Source: Parvularcula sp039818345 (GTDB taxonomy: Bacteria; Pseudomonadota; Alphaproteobacteria; Caulobacterales; Parvularculaceae). From it: DNA of 64,000 bases. Every line of letters starts with the position of its first letter. The first letter of the stretch is position 1. Positions 49,646-59,041 of the stretch are shown piece after piece. The translations under genes and the position numbers were made by a program. Below the pieces are notes generated by a model. That model ran no database searches. It worked only from the letters and a program-made list of their open reading frames with translations, and was not told the DNA's origin. The stretch lies in assembly GCA_039818345.1 (NCBI GenBank), contig JBCBUC010000001.1:1-64000 (forward strand). Direction: 5' to 3'.

Positions 49646-50476
49646 ATGGATGGGACGATGGCGAAAAAAGAATCCGGGGAGCGGCAAGGCCTTCCACTGG
49701 CGAAGGTGGGCCCTTTTGCGAGCCTGCGAAACAGTTTTCTCGCCGGGATCGTGATTGCGGCACCGCTGTTGATCACGGCGGCGGTGATTTATTGGCTGGT
49801 GACGGGCCCGCTCGCCCGTATCGACGGCACCGTTCAGAGCTATATCCCTGATGCCTTGCTGCCGCCGGAATGGGCGGATGTGTATGTGCCCGGCGTTGGC
49901 GTTCTTTTGACCGTTGTTCTCCTGACGCTGCTCGGAATCATGGCGCGGAATTTCATCGGCCGATTTTTTATCGGCTTTGGTGAAGGGTTGCTTGATCAGA
50001 TGCCGGTGGTGCGCAACCTCTATGGCTTTTTCAAGAATGTTTTTGAGATGGCTCTGCAGCAGTCGGAGCAGTCTTTTCAAGAAGTCGCGATGATCGAATA
50101 CCCACGCAAAGGTATTTGGACGCTTTGTTTTATCGTCACACGGACAAAAGGCGAGCCTGAGCATACCTTAAGCGATATTGGTGAAGACATGACCAATGTG
50201 TTCGTCCCGACCACGCCGAACCCGACATCGGGTTTCTTGCTGTTTGTCCCGCGCTCGAGTTTGCGTGTCTTGAGTATGTCCGTGGAGGACGGTGCCAAAA
50301 TGATCTTCTCGGCGGGCCTCGTGTCACCCGATTTCGATCCAGAGCCGCCAGCGGTGATGCATGCGGATGGTGAAACCGCCATGGGCGCCTTCCGATTCCT
50401 CAAGCGCAAAAAAGCGACCAATGACGATGCTGAATTGCGTGAGGCGTATGAGCGTGAGGTGGAGACGGGCAGTTAA
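49646..50476 (+). CDS. DUF502 family membrane protein
   Basis: A 276-residue inner-membrane protein of the DUF502 family. Two helices (about 25-48, FLAGIVIAAPLLITAAVIYWL, and 75-97, VGVLLTVVLLTLLGIMARNF) are followed by GRFFIGFGEGLLDQMPVVRN and LYGFFKNVFEM. A C-terminal domain with VFVPTTPNPTSGFLLFVPRS follows, the most conserved family motif. Function unknown. Start ATG 49646 or ATG 49658; both precede the same polar N-terminus and the choice is unsure. It is convergent with recG and shares overlapping stop codons (TTAA), a neighbourhood kept in many alphaproteobacteria. Confidence 0.88.
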   Translation: MDGTMAKKESGERQGLPLAKVGPFASLRNSFLAGIVIAAPLLITAAVIYWLVTGPLARIDGTVQSYIPDALLPPEWADVYVPGVGVLLTVVLLTLLGIMARNFIGRFFIGFGEGLLDQMPVVRNLYGFFKNVFEMALQQSEQSFQEVAMIEYPRKGIWTLCFIVTRTKGEPEHTLSDIGEDMTNVFVPTTPNPTSGFLLFVPRSSLRVLSMSVEDGAKMIFSAGLVSPDFDPEPPAVMHADGETAMGAFRFLKRKKATNDDAELREAYEREVETGS

Positions 50477-52569
50477 CCTGACCGCATCCGCCTGACAGCG
50501 TCGTCACGACCGAAGAGATAAAGAAGGATCCGGAGAGCCTCCCCGCGTTCGCTCGAAAGATCGGGGTCGTCCTCAACGATCATCGTGGCATCAGCGACCG
50601 CTGTATCGAGAAGGCTTGCGTGATCGGAAAGGCTTGCGAGCTGAAATTCAGGAAAACCTGATTGCGCCGTGCCCAGCGCATCGCCCGCGCCGCGCAATCG
50701 CAGATCCTCTTCGGCGATCTCGAACCCGTCTTGTGACTGACGAAGAATGTTCAGCCGCGCTTTGGTGGATTCTGACAGTTCACCTGGAGCGCCGCCGTAA
50801 AGAAGGAGGCAGCTTCCCGGTTTGTCGCCCCGTCCGACGCGGCCACGAAGTTGATGCAATTGGGCCAGGCCGAAACGTTCAGCATGCTCGATGACGATGA
50901 CGGTGGCGTCGGGTGCGTTGACGCCCACTTCAATCACGGTGGTGGCGACCAGAATTTTGCAATCCCCATTGGCAAATCGCGCGACCGCCGCGTCTTTTTC
51001 AACGGCCTTCATTTTGCCGTGGACGAGTTCGACGCTATCGCCGAACCGTTCTTTGAGCGAAGCAAACCGTTCCTCGACCGCCGTTGCAGCGAACTGATCA
51101 TTCGCCTCCACAAGTGGACAGACCCAATAAGCCTGGCCGCCGGCTGCAACGGCGCGGCCAACGCCTTCCACCACATCATGCAAACGGGCGAGTGGGATGG
51201 CGCGGGTGTCCACTGGTTTCCGGCCAGGTGGTTTTTCACGGATCTGGCACACATCCATATCGCCATAGGCTGTGAGGGCCAGGGTCCTTGGGATCGGTGT
51301 CGCGGTCATCACAAGAACATCTGTGCCTTGACCTTTTTCCTGAAGCTTCAGGCGCTGCTGAACCCCGAACCGATGCTGCTCATCAATGATTGCGAGGCCA
51401 AGGTCTTCAAATACGACGTCATCGGAAAAGACAGCATGCGTTCCAACCGCCAGGCGCACATAGCCTTCCTCGATGGCACGTAGTTTAGCGCGCCGCGCTT
51501 GCCCTTGGTCCCGCCCGGTCAGTAGCACCGAGGAGATGCCCGCTGCTTCAAGAAGAGGTTCCATGGTCTCAATGTGTTGACGGGCCAGGATCTCTGTTGG
51601 CGCCATCAAAACTGTCTGTGCGCCAGCTTCCATAACATGCAGCGCCGCTAAGAGCCCGACCACGGTCTTCCCGGAGCCAACATCGCCTTGCAAAAGGCGC
51701 ACCATTTTTTGGTCCGTCGACAGATCGTCGATGATAGCGGCGAGAGCTCTATCCTGATCACCGGTCAGCGCAAAAGGAAGGGCAGCGCGGGCCTTCTTGG
51801 CGAGTGCTCCTTGGGCGCGGAAGGCGCGTCCTCCTTGGCTGCGCTGTCTTTTACGGGTGAGGGCCAGGGTAAGCTGGCTCGCCAAAAACTCATCATAGGC
51901 AAGACGGCGCCGGGCGGGATTATCGGCTGAGAGATCGAGCCGACTTTCTGGACGATGGACGGCGCTCAGCGCTTCTTTGAAGCTTGGGAACATCTCTCGA
52001 TCGATGATGTCCGGGCGTTGCCACTCTGGAAGGGCTGGTAGATGCTTGATCGATCCGTCAACAGCCCTTTTCATCACCTTGGCGGTGAGGCCCGCGGTGA
52101 GGGGGTAGACGGGTTCGGCGCGCGGCATATTGCCTTCCGTATCAGGATCAATGATCGCATCGGGGTGTACCATCTGTCTTTGGTTGCCGTAGTGTTCAAC
52201 TTTTCCGGAGACCAAACGTTCAGTGCCCTCGGGCAAGTTCTTTTCGAGCCAATCACGATGGGCACGGAAAAAAACAAGACGGATAAACCCCGTCGAATCC
52301 GAACAGAGGACGCGATAGGGCGAACGCGGCCTGTCCGAAGGCGACGGCTCATGCGCGTCAATATGCACGCGGAGGGTGGCGTGCTCATTGTCCCGTGTCT
52401 CGCCGATTGGCGGCCGGTGACTGCGGTCGATCACACCGGTGGGCAGGGTCATTACAAGGTCGATGATCCGTCCGCCAGCGACCTTTTGGATCAGCGCGGC
52501 AGACTTAGGCCCGACGCCGTCCAACGTGGTGGTGTCAGCAAAAAGGGGGTTAAGCAGAGCGGGACGCAC
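50473..52569 (-). CDS. recG: ATP-dependent DNA helicase RecG
   Basis: A 698-residue branched-DNA helicase that remodels stalled forks. It has an N-terminal wedge/OB domain (to about 250; LDGVGPKSAALIQKVAGGRI at the start), Walker A RLLQGDVGSGKTVVGLLAAL, box II IIDEQHRFGVQQR, motif III VMTATPIPRTLALTAYGDMD, and motif VI QLHQLRGRVGRGDKPG. The TRG C-terminal segment is present (SGFPEFQLASLSDH). Length is typical. Its stop overlaps that of DUF502. Confidence 0.97.
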   Translation of the reverse strand: MRPALLNPLFADTTTLDGVGPKSAALIQKVAGGRIIDLVMTLPTGVIDRSHRPPIGETRDNEHATLRVHIDAHEPSPSDRPRSPYRVLCSDSTGFIRLVFFRAHRDWLEKNLPEGTERLVSGKVEHYGNQRQMVHPDAIIDPDTEGNMPRAEPVYPLTAGLTAKVMKRAVDGSIKHLPALPEWQRPDIIDREMFPSFKEALSAVHRPESRLDLSADNPARRRLAYDEFLASQLTLALTRKRQRSQGGRAFRAQGALAKKARAALPFALTGDQDRALAAIIDDLSTDQKMVRLLQGDVGSGKTVVGLLAALHVMEAGAQTVLMAPTEILARQHIETMEPLLEAAGISSVLLTGRDQGQARRAKLRAIEEGYVRLAVGTHAVFSDDVVFEDLGLAIIDEQHRFGVQQRLKLQEKGQGTDVLVMTATPIPRTLALTAYGDMDVCQIREKPPGRKPVDTRAIPLARLHDVVEGVGRAVAAGGQAYWVCPLVEANDQFAATAVEERFASLKERFGDSVELVHGKMKAVEKDAAVARFANGDCKILVATTVIEVGVNAPDATVIVIEHAERFGLAQLHQLRGRVGRGDKPGSCLLLYGGAPGELSESTKARLNILRQSQDGFEIAEEDLRLRGAGDALGTAQSGFPEFQLASLSDHASLLDTAVADATMIVEDDPDLSSERGEALRILLYLFGRDDAVRRMRSG

Positions 52570-52755
52570 GCGCTCTGCTTATCGGCCAGAACGGATGGTC
52601 GCTAGGGAAAAGACATCACCAAGAGTGATGGAGCGAGCCTCCACGGTAGGCGTCTTTTCTCTAAGGAACAGTCTGCCGGTTCCGAGTTGGCGCTTGTGTC
52701 AAACCTAGACCAAAGTGCCGATTTAGGTTGGGGACGTCACGACAGAGAAGAAGCG

Positions 52756-53184
52756 TTAGTTCTCGCTCAACGACGTCTCCTCAGGGTTCATCAATTGCTC
52801 GAGCAAGGCCGTATCGGCGAATTCTGTGATGGAAACGATGCGCTTATCGTTCAAACGAATGTGGTGGCAGAGTTCCATGCGTGCGTTCTTGTCATGGGGT
52901 GTGAAGGTGTACTCGACGAAGAGACGAGCGAAGATTTCATTTCCGGACTGAACAAAACTGATCACTCGATAGTCAGTCCATTTGAATGCTTCAACGAACT
53001 CGTGCGCCAGTCTACTGGTTAGGTTCGCTCGTTCATTCTCAGCCGACATCGAAAAATGAACTGTTTGCCTTCCAAAGCCCGCAAACTCGACCACCGCTAA
53101 GTCGTGGAAAAATGCTAGAATATCATCAGCTTTTCCAGTCGATCTGGTCTTGTAAAACAGTTGCCAATCAAACGCCTCGGTCAT
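52756..53184 (-). CDS. NTF2/SnoaL-like protein
   Basis: A 142-residue cytoplasmic protein that looks like a small NTF2-fold domain: an N-terminal helix (WQLFYKTRSTGKADDILAFF), then curved-sheet strands (YRVISFVQSGNEIFARLFVE, NARMELCHHIRLNDKRIVSI). Pocket residues suitable for catalysis cannot be assigned. ATG 53184 (MTEAFDWQL) is preferred to 53241 because the extra residues are hydrophobic and unlike the family. It lies between recG and icd on the same strand but well separated from both. Function unknown. Confidence 0.6.
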   Translation of the reverse strand: MTEAFDWQLFYKTRSTGKADDILAFFHDLAVVEFAGFGRQTVHFSMSAENERANLTSRLAHEFVEAFKWTDYRVISFVQSGNEIFARLFVEYTFTPHDKNARMELCHHIRLNDKRIVSITEFADTALLEQLMNPEETSLSEN

Positions 53185-53392
53185 TGCCCTTATCCCGATA
53201 CACAACAAACAAAGTCCCCTAGTCGTCGTTGTTAGTCCCAACGTTGCGCTCGATCAAAAGTAGAATACAGTTCAAGATTCGCGAAGGAGTTGCAACACTT
53301 TACGCGCGGGACCGCTTGGAAAAGCTCGGTTCAATCGCTCGGTGCACCCAGGAATCTGTCCGCTGGGCGCATGATTGGTGTCTGAAAAGTGC

Positions 53393-53422
53393 ACAAAAAA
53401 GCCCGGCATCAATGCCGGGCTT
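53393..53422 (-). terminator. Terminator of icd
   Basis: Read on the minus strand, arms AAGCCCGGCAT / ATGCCGGGCTT with a 2-nt loop (53399-53422) are followed by a T-run (the A-run at 53395-53400 on the plus strand). It lies 23 bp after the icd stop. Confidence 0.9.
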
Positions 53423-53444
53423 CTGTTGCTCAATAGGTCGGGTG

Positions 53445-54656
53445 TTAGCCCATCGCTTTTTGGAAGTTCTCGTCGACCTTATCGAGGAACTGGGTCGTTG
53501 TGAGCCAACCTTGTTCGGAGCCGATCAGCAGGGCGAGGTCTTTCGTCATCGAACCGCTTTCCACGGTCTTGACGATGGTTTCCTCAAGCGTGGTGGAGAA
53601 CCTCGCCAGCTCGTCATTCTCGTCGAGCTTTGCCCGATGAGCGAGGCCGCGGGTCCAGGCATACATGGAGGCGATCGAGTTGGTCGACGTTTCCTCGCCG
53701 CGTTGGTGGGCGCGGTAGTGACGGGTCACCGTGCCGTGGGCCGCTTCCGCTTCCGCCGTCTTGCCGTCCGGGGTCAGAAGAACTGAGGTCATCAGCCCGA
53801 GCGAGCCGAAGCCTTGGGCCACGGTATCGGACTGCACATCGCCATCATAGTTCTTACACGCCCAGACATAACCGCCCGACCACTTCATGCAGGCGGCAAC
53901 CATGTCGTCGATGAGACGATGTTCATAGTGCTGACCGATTTTTTCAAAGGCGTCTTTGAACTCGGTCTCGTAGATTTCCATGAAGATGTCTTTGAACCGA
54001 CCATCATAGCGTTTCATGATCGTGTTCTTGGTCGAGAGGTAGACCGGGTAGTTCCGCTGCAGGCCATAGTTGAAGCAGGCGCGGGCGAAGTCGCGGATCG
54101 ATTCGTCGAGGTTATACATACCCATCGAAACGCCAGCACCAGGCGCGTCGAAAATCTCGTACTCTTGGATTTCGCCGTTCTCGCCTTCCCACTTCATCGA
54201 GATCTTGCCCTTGCCAGGGAAGAGGAAGTCGGTGGCGCGGTATTGGTCACCGAAAGCATGACGCCCGATGATGATCGGCTGGGTCCAACCTGGAACGAGG
54301 CGCGGCACGTTGCGGATAATGATGGGCTCACGGAAGACCACACCGCCGAGAATGTTGCGGATGGTGCCGTTGGGCGACCGCCACATCTGCTTAAGGCCAA
54401 ACTCTTCGACGCGCGCTTCATCGGGGGTGATGGTGGCGCATTTAACGCCGACACCGTGCTCTTTGATCGCGTTGGCCGCATCAATGGTTATTTGGTCGTC
54501 GGTGCGATCACGCTCCTCCATGCCGAGGTCGTAATAGTGCAGATCCACATCGAGATAGGGGTGGATCAGTTTGTCTTTAATCAGTTGCCAGATGATGCGG
54601 GTCATCTCGTCGCCGTCGAGTTCGATGACAGGGTTTTGGACCTTGATCTTCGCCAT
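53445..54656 (-). CDS. icd: NADP-dependent isocitrate dehydrogenase
   Basis: A 403-residue homodimeric NADP-IDH of the eukaryote-like type used by alphaproteobacteria in the TCA cycle, converting isocitrate to 2-oxoglutarate. Signatures: NPVIELDGDEMTRIIWQLIK at the start, KCATITPDEARVEEFGLKQM, WRSPNGTIRNILGGVVFREP (substrate Ser/Arg), YDGDVQSDTVAQGFGSLGLM with metal-binding Asp, and AAHGTVTRHYRAHQRGEET for NADP. A strong terminator follows; the upstream neighbour is the zinc-ribbon gene. Confidence 0.98.
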   Translation of the reverse strand: MAKIKVQNPVIELDGDEMTRIIWQLIKDKLIHPYLDVDLHYYDLGMEERDRTDDQITIDAANAIKEHGVGVKCATITPDEARVEEFGLKQMWRSPNGTIRNILGGVVFREPIIIRNVPRLVPGWTQPIIIGRHAFGDQYRATDFLFPGKGKISMKWEGENGEIQEYEIFDAPGAGVSMGMYNLDESIRDFARACFNYGLQRNYPVYLSTKNTIMKRYDGRFKDIFMEIYETEFKDAFEKIGQHYEHRLIDDMVAACMKWSGGYVWACKNYDGDVQSDTVAQGFGSLGLMTSVLLTPDGKTAEAEAAHGTVTRHYRAHQRGEETSTNSIASMYAWTRGLAHRAKLDENDELARFSTTLEETIVKTVESGSMTKDLALLIGSEQGWLTTTQFLDKVDENFQKAMG

Positions 54657-54710
54657 TCCGCTTATCTCCTTAGTGCTGTGTGAGCCGTTTCAAGGGCAGG
54701 GGCGCGTCCG

Positions 54711-55208
54711 TCAACGTTCATCCTCATCATTACCGCCAGTGGGGATCCCAACGATTGGATTATCTTCGTCATCATCATCACCGAGGATCGTGGTGTTGTC
54801 ATCGTCATCGTCCGGCAGATCGATGTCGTCGATGCCGTCGAGATCATCATCGTCGTCGTCATCGTCATCATCATCGTCGTCATCGTCATCGTCATCCAGC
54901 GACTGGGCGCGTTTCGACTTGGCGGGCTTTGCCTCTTCATCAGCCTCATCGAGGCTGGTGGCGGCTTCGGCGTCGACTTCGCCGATTTCCTCGACATCAT
55001 CCTCTTCGGTGTCGTCGGTGTTTTTGTTGGCCTTGGCTTTTGCGGCCTCTTCTTCTTCTTCACGGATGCGCTTGCGTGATTTTAGGAGCACGTCCGGTGT
55101 GAACTCGTGGCCGCATTTGGGGCACAGAGCCGGGTCTTTTTTGAGGTCGTAAAAGCGCGCGCCACAGTTGGGGCAATCGCGTTTGGTGCCAAGTTCTTCG
55201 TTCGCCAC
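54711..55208 (-). CDS. TIGR02300 family zinc-ribbon protein with poly-Asp tail
   Basis: A 165-residue alphaproteobacterial TIGR02300-type protein. The N-terminal zinc ribbon is ELGTKRDCPNCGARFYDLKK then LCPKCGHEF (two CxxC pairs, residues about 10-37). The rest is disordered and acidic, with an 18-Asp run (encoded near 54844-54897) and further DDDD clusters. Function unknown; such acidic tails may bind basic proteins or metals. GTG 55208 (VANEELGTK) matches the family start; the open frame beyond it overlaps the aroA leader and is not used. Divergent from aroA. Confidence 0.85.
   Translation of the reverse strand: MANEELGTKRDCPNCGARFYDLKKDPALCPKCGHEFTPDVLLKSRKRIREEEEEAAKAKANKNTDDTEEDDVEEIGEVDAEAATSLDEADEEAKPAKSKRAQSLDDDDDDDDDDDDDDDDDDLDGIDDIDLPDDDDDNTTILGDDDDEDNPIVGIPTGGNDEDER
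54843..54898. repeat. GAY trinucleotide tract encoding poly-Asp
   Basis: About 55 bp of alternating TCA/TCG units on the plus strand (GAT/GAC on the coding strand) encode the 18-Asp run. Mixed codons lower the slippage rate, but expansion or contraction in steps of 3 or 6 bp would stay in frame. Confidence 0.8.
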
Positions 55209-55326
55209 GTTTATTCCAGCCTGGGGGTCTATAGGAGGGCAAGGAGAGGTCGCCCTGCGAAGGCGCCAGTTGGCAGAGCCGGGCGCGGCTGTCAAAACCG
55301 AGGCTTCGTTATGCATCGGATGCCCT

Positions 55327-56622
55327 ATGGCTCGACTTCTCGCCAAGCGTTCTTCGGGCCTTTCCGGCCATTTACGGGTCCCAAGCGACAAGAGCATCAG
55401 TCACCGTTCGTTGCTCCTCGGAAGCATCGCTGAAGGGGTGACGCGGATCGATTCGCTCCTGACCGCTGAAGATGTGCTTCATACCGCGCAAGCGTTGCGG
55501 GCGCTGGGGGTTGAGATCGAAACGCGTGGCGGCCAGTTTTTGGTGCGCGGCACGCGACTTTCCGCCCCGCATCGGCAGCTCGATCTTGGCAACGCAGGAA
55601 CGGGGGTCCGGCTTCTGATGGGCCTCGTGGCTGGGCAGCAGGTCGCCTGCACCTTAACCGGCGACCCAAGTTTGAGGCGGCGCCCCATGGGCCGCGTGCT
55701 GGATCCGTTGCGTCTTATGGGTCTTGAGGCGGAGGATCATGACGGCCGTCTCCCCGTCACGCTGCGGCCCGCGCCGCTTCAAGCCATTCGCTATAAGCTT
55801 CCGATGGCGTCTGCTCAGGTGAAGTCCGCTGTGCTTTTGGCGGGGCTTGGCGCGGATGGACCGGTCACCGTCGTGGAGAACGTGCCAACCCGCGATCATA
55901 CCGAACGTATGCTGACTGCTTTTGGTGCCGAACTTTCGACCAAGGGCGAGGACATAACCCTGATCCCAGGTCAGCGACTGGTCGGTCAGACGATCGCCGT
56001 GCCGGCAGACCCTTCATCGGCCGCGTTCCCCGCGGTGGCCGCAACGATCCTTAAAGGCTCGGACCTTCGCTTGAGCGGGGTGATGATGAACCCCCGCCGA
56101 ACGGGTCTTTTTTCGATCCTGAAGCGCATGGGCGCGCAGCTGGCGGAAGACAATTCGCGCGAGGTGGGCGGTGAGGGTGTCGCCGATCTACGCGTCACAT
56201 CTGCGCTGCTTAGGGGCACCAAGGTCGAAGCCCATGAGGTGCCTGACATGATCGATGAAGTGCCAATCCTCGCTGTCGCCGCTGCGTTGGCTGAGGGGAT
56301 CACACGGATCGAGGGATTAGAAGAGCTCAAGGTCAAAGAAAGCGATCGGCTGACGGCGACTGCTGCGCTCTTACGGGCTGCTGGGGCCCCATGCGAAATG
56401 GGCGATGATTGGCTCGAGATCGAAGGGACAGGAGGCAAGCCCCTTAAAGGTGGTACACTGATCGATACCGATCATGATCATCGCATGGGGATGGCGGCAT
56501 TGGTTCTTGGTCTGCACAGTGATGAACCGATGACCATCGAAGGGGCGGAGGCCGTCGATACCTCCTTTCCCGGATTTGCCCGTGCGATGCATTCTATTGG
56601 TGCGCAAATCACCGCTGCGTAG
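55327..56622 (+). CDS. aroA: 3-phosphoshikimate 1-carboxyvinyltransferase (EPSP synthase)
   Basis: A 431-residue shikimate-pathway enzyme joining PEP and shikimate-3-phosphate. The first motif is HLRVPSDKSISHRSLLLGSI (Lys22), followed by LDLGNAGTGVRLLMGLVAGQ, LTGDPSLRRRPMGR and LPMASAQVKSAVLLAGL. The C-terminus has RIEGLEELKVKESDRLTATA and DHDHRMGMAALVLGL. ATG 55327 gives the family length; the open frame back to 55168 overlaps the divergent zinc-ribbon gene and lacks resemblance. Glyphosate class is not assigned. Confidence 0.96.
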   Translation: MARLLAKRSSGLSGHLRVPSDKSISHRSLLLGSIAEGVTRIDSLLTAEDVLHTAQALRALGVEIETRGGQFLVRGTRLSAPHRQLDLGNAGTGVRLLMGLVAGQQVACTLTGDPSLRRRPMGRVLDPLRLMGLEAEDHDGRLPVTLRPAPLQAIRYKLPMASAQVKSAVLLAGLGADGPVTVVENVPTRDHTERMLTAFGAELSTKGEDITLIPGQRLVGQTIAVPADPSSAAFPAVAATILKGSDLRLSGVMMNPRRTGLFSILKRMGAQLAEDNSREVGGEGVADLRVTSALLRGTKVEAHEVPDMIDEVPILAVAAALAEGITRIEGLEELKVKESDRLTATAALLRAAGAPCEMGDDWLEIEGTGGKPLKGGTLIDTDHDHRMGMAALVLGLHSDEPMTIEGAEAVDTSFPGFARAMHSIGAQITAA

Positions 56623-56684
56623 CGCATTTTTCCTGGCTTTTTGGAGCTGTTTGCTCTAACTCTTCCCGTGAAAAGGGAGAGCAC

Positions 56685-58463
56685 ATGGCAGCAGCAGGCG
56701 GTTCGGAATTTTTGGTTCAGGCAGCAACCTATTTAGGGGCCACCGCAGTTGCAGTTCCCATCTTCAAAAAATTGAAACTTGGCACCATCCTCGGCTTTTT
56801 GGCGGCGGGCGTGATCCTTGGCCCATCCGCACTCGGATTATTGCAAGCTGAAGAGGGCGTTTTCCAAATCGCCGAGCTTGGCGTGGTTTTGTTCCTTTTT
56901 GTGATCGGCCTTGAACTCAGCGTGCCAAGGCTTTGGTCCTTGCGCAGGACTATTTTTGGGCTCGGTCTTTTACAGATGCTGATCACGGGGGCTGTGATCG
57001 GCGCGGGGTTTATTTCCTTCGGTCTACTGACGACAGGGCCCGGATTGGTGGCAGGCTTTGCGCTCGCGTGTTCATCGACGGCGTTTGCGCTCAGCCTGCT
57101 TGATGAGCGGGGCGAGCTGAACACGCCCTACGGCACCAAGGCGTTTTCGATCCTGTTGTTCCAAGACATCGCGGTCATCCCGCTTCTTGCTGCCATCCCG
57201 TTTGTTGCGGCAAGTTCCTCGAGTGGTCAGGGCTTACCCATCGACTTCTTTGCCATCGTGCGGGCAACCGTGGCGATTGTTGTCCTTATCCTCGCTGGCC
57301 GCTTTGTTCTGAACCCTTTCTTCCGTTTGGTCGCGGTGTCGGGGTCGCGCGAGGCGTTCACCGCTGCTGCGCTTTTTGTTGTCGCGACAACAGCGCTTCT
57401 TCTAGCCGGGGTTGGCCTTTCGATGGCTTTGGGCGCCTTCATCGCGGGCGTCTTGCTGGCTGAGAGTTCGTTCCGCCATCAGATTGAATCGGACATCGAG
57501 CCGTTCCGTGAATTGCTCCTGGGCCTCTTTTTCATTGGTGTTGGGATGCAGCTCGATCTTGCGGTCATGCTGTCGGCTTGGTGGATCGTCTTGCTCGGCG
57601 CCGGCGGGCTCATCGCCTTCAAGATGGTGGTCATTTTTGGTCTCGCGCTCGGGTTTGGCGCGCAGCGACCACAGGCTCTTCGAGCGGCCGGTATTTTGAG
57701 CCAGGGCGGTGAGTTTGGGTTCGTTGTCTTTAGCCTTGGCGCAGGCAGCGGGATCTTTGGCACCGAGTTCGCAACGATCGTCTCTGCGCTCATCACGTTA
57801 TCGATGGTGGCGACGCCAGTGATCATGATGCTGATCACGCGAACACGGCCTGCCGAGGTTGGTGAGGCGCCGGAGGGTCCCGAAGGCGTCACCAATGAGG
57901 TCGTGGTGGTCGGCTATGGCCGTATCGGCCAAATCGTCAGCCAGATGCTCAAAGCGTCAGGCGTCAGCGTGACGGCCATCGACAATGATCCGCATCGGAT
58001 CGAAACCGCGCGCCAATTTGGCGCTAAGGTCTATTTCGGTGATGGCATGAACATCCGCTTGCTGCTGACGGCGGGCGTGACCTCGGCCAGTGCGGTGATT
58101 TTTTGCGTCGATGATCGTGTCCGGCTCAAGGACACGCTTGCGGCCCTGCGTGAGCGTTGTCCGAAGCTCAAGATCATCGTCCGCGCCACGGATCGGCTGC
58201 ATGCGATCGATCTTCTCGACGAGGATATTGATCTGGTGGTCCGTGAGACCTTTGAGAGCTCCGTCAAAATGGCGTCCCGCACCCTCGGCTATCTGGGCAT
58301 GAACGATGCGATGATCGCGGAGATTGAAGCGGAATTCCGTGACCGTGATAAATCGCGGATGGCTGCGCAAAAATCTGAGGGGATTTATGCCAAAGTCGAT
58401 CAAATCACCAAGCCCTTCCACGCGATGACGAAGGACGACACGCGCGAGACGGAGAACGCCTAA
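56685..58463 (+). CDS. CPA2-family cation:proton antiporter (KefB/KefC-like)
   Basis: A 592-residue inner-membrane transporter. About 12-13 helices (to residue 385) carry CPA2 signatures: LKLGTILGFLAAGVILGPSA, ALACSSTAFALSLL, LFQDIAVIPLLAAIP and ILSQGGEFGFVVFSLG. A cytoplasmic TrkA-N (RCK) domain follows with the NAD-binding motif NEVVVVGYGRIGQIVSQM near residue 407 and acidic DNDPHRIE. The Gln in the SQGGEFGF motif is typical of Kef-type. It probably exports K+ (or Na+) in exchange for protons; no KefF/KefG partner is adjacent. Confidence 0.93.
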   Translation: MAAAGGSEFLVQAATYLGATAVAVPIFKKLKLGTILGFLAAGVILGPSALGLLQAEEGVFQIAELGVVLFLFVIGLELSVPRLWSLRRTIFGLGLLQMLITGAVIGAGFISFGLLTTGPGLVAGFALACSSTAFALSLLDERGELNTPYGTKAFSILLFQDIAVIPLLAAIPFVAASSSSGQGLPIDFFAIVRATVAIVVLILAGRFVLNPFFRLVAVSGSREAFTAAALFVVATTALLLAGVGLSMALGAFIAGVLLAESSFRHQIESDIEPFRELLLGLFFIGVGMQLDLAVMLSAWWIVLLGAGGLIAFKMVVIFGLALGFGAQRPQALRAAGILSQGGEFGFVVFSLGAGSGIFGTEFATIVSALITLSMVATPVIMMLITRTRPAEVGEAPEGPEGVTNEVVVVGYGRIGQIVSQMLKASGVSVTAIDNDPHRIETARQFGAKVYFGDGMNIRLLLTAGVTSASAVIFCVDDRVRLKDTLAALRERCPKLKIIVRATDRLHAIDLLDEDIDLVVRETFESSVKMASRTLGYLGMNDAMIAEIEAEFRDRDKSRMAAQKSEGIYAKVDQITKPFHAMTKDDTRETENA

Positions 58464-58487
58464 GGCCCTTCTAGTCGACCGAGGGAT

Positions 58488-58901
58488 CTACTCGTTGAGA
58501 AACGGGCGGGGGTCGAAATAGAGGCGAATGGCCGAGATCTCACCGTCCTCGATCTCAAGGCAATGCGCATACTCCACCGTGCCTCTGGTCTCGTAAGTGA
58601 AGATGAGTTCGGCGCACGCGCCATCAGCTGTTTCAAAGCGCTGCTGGATCGCCACCGACTGGATGCCCAAGGAAGGCACGGCGCGGTTCAAGAAGGATAC
58701 CACGTTCTCACGACCGACGATGGTATCCGAAAGGAGTGTTCCGTCGAACGTCACATCTTCCGTAAGCGGCAAATGATCCGCCGACAGGGTTTCGAAGAGC
58801 GTGAAGTAGGTATCAAAAACAGGCGTTTCCTGAGACTGCGCAGCCGTCGTGCTGATCAATCCAAGCCCGACCAGAAGACCAATGAGAAAAACGCGCATCA
58901 C
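58488..58901 (-). CDS. Exported NTF2-like protein
   Basis: A 137-residue protein with a signal peptide (RVFLIGLLVGLGLISTTAAQ) and a SnoaL/NTF2-like fold. A helix-strand start (VFDTYFTLFETLSADHLPLT) is followed by strands (IVGRENVVSFLNRAVP, CAELIFTYETRGTVEYAHCL, GEISAIRLYFDPRPF). Two Cys in the mature part may pair in the periplasm. Possibly a small-molecule binder or isomerase-like protein; no specific role. It is convergent with the antiporter and divergent from the MFS gene. Confidence 0.75.
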   Translation of the reverse strand: MMRVFLIGLLVGLGLISTTAAQSQETPVFDTYFTLFETLSADHLPLTEDVTFDGTLLSDTIVGRENVVSFLNRAVPSLGIQSVAIQQRFETADGACAELIFTYETRGTVEYAHCLEIEDGEISAIRLYFDPRPFLNE

Positions 58902-59041
58902 CGATCACCCCCGAACGTCTTCGTTTGATGAGATCACGTGGGACGGGCGTTCGTCAATCGCCTTGGATTTTGCGACAACCATACCGTCTGCTGAAGACTT
59001 CATTTGGTCCCTTGCGTTGGCGCCCTGAGCTGTCAACAACC

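Noticed and set aside
54843..54898. Repetitive tract considered as a CRISPR or satellite
   Set aside because: It is a trinucleotide tract inside a coding gene, with no spacers and a simple poly-Asp translation.
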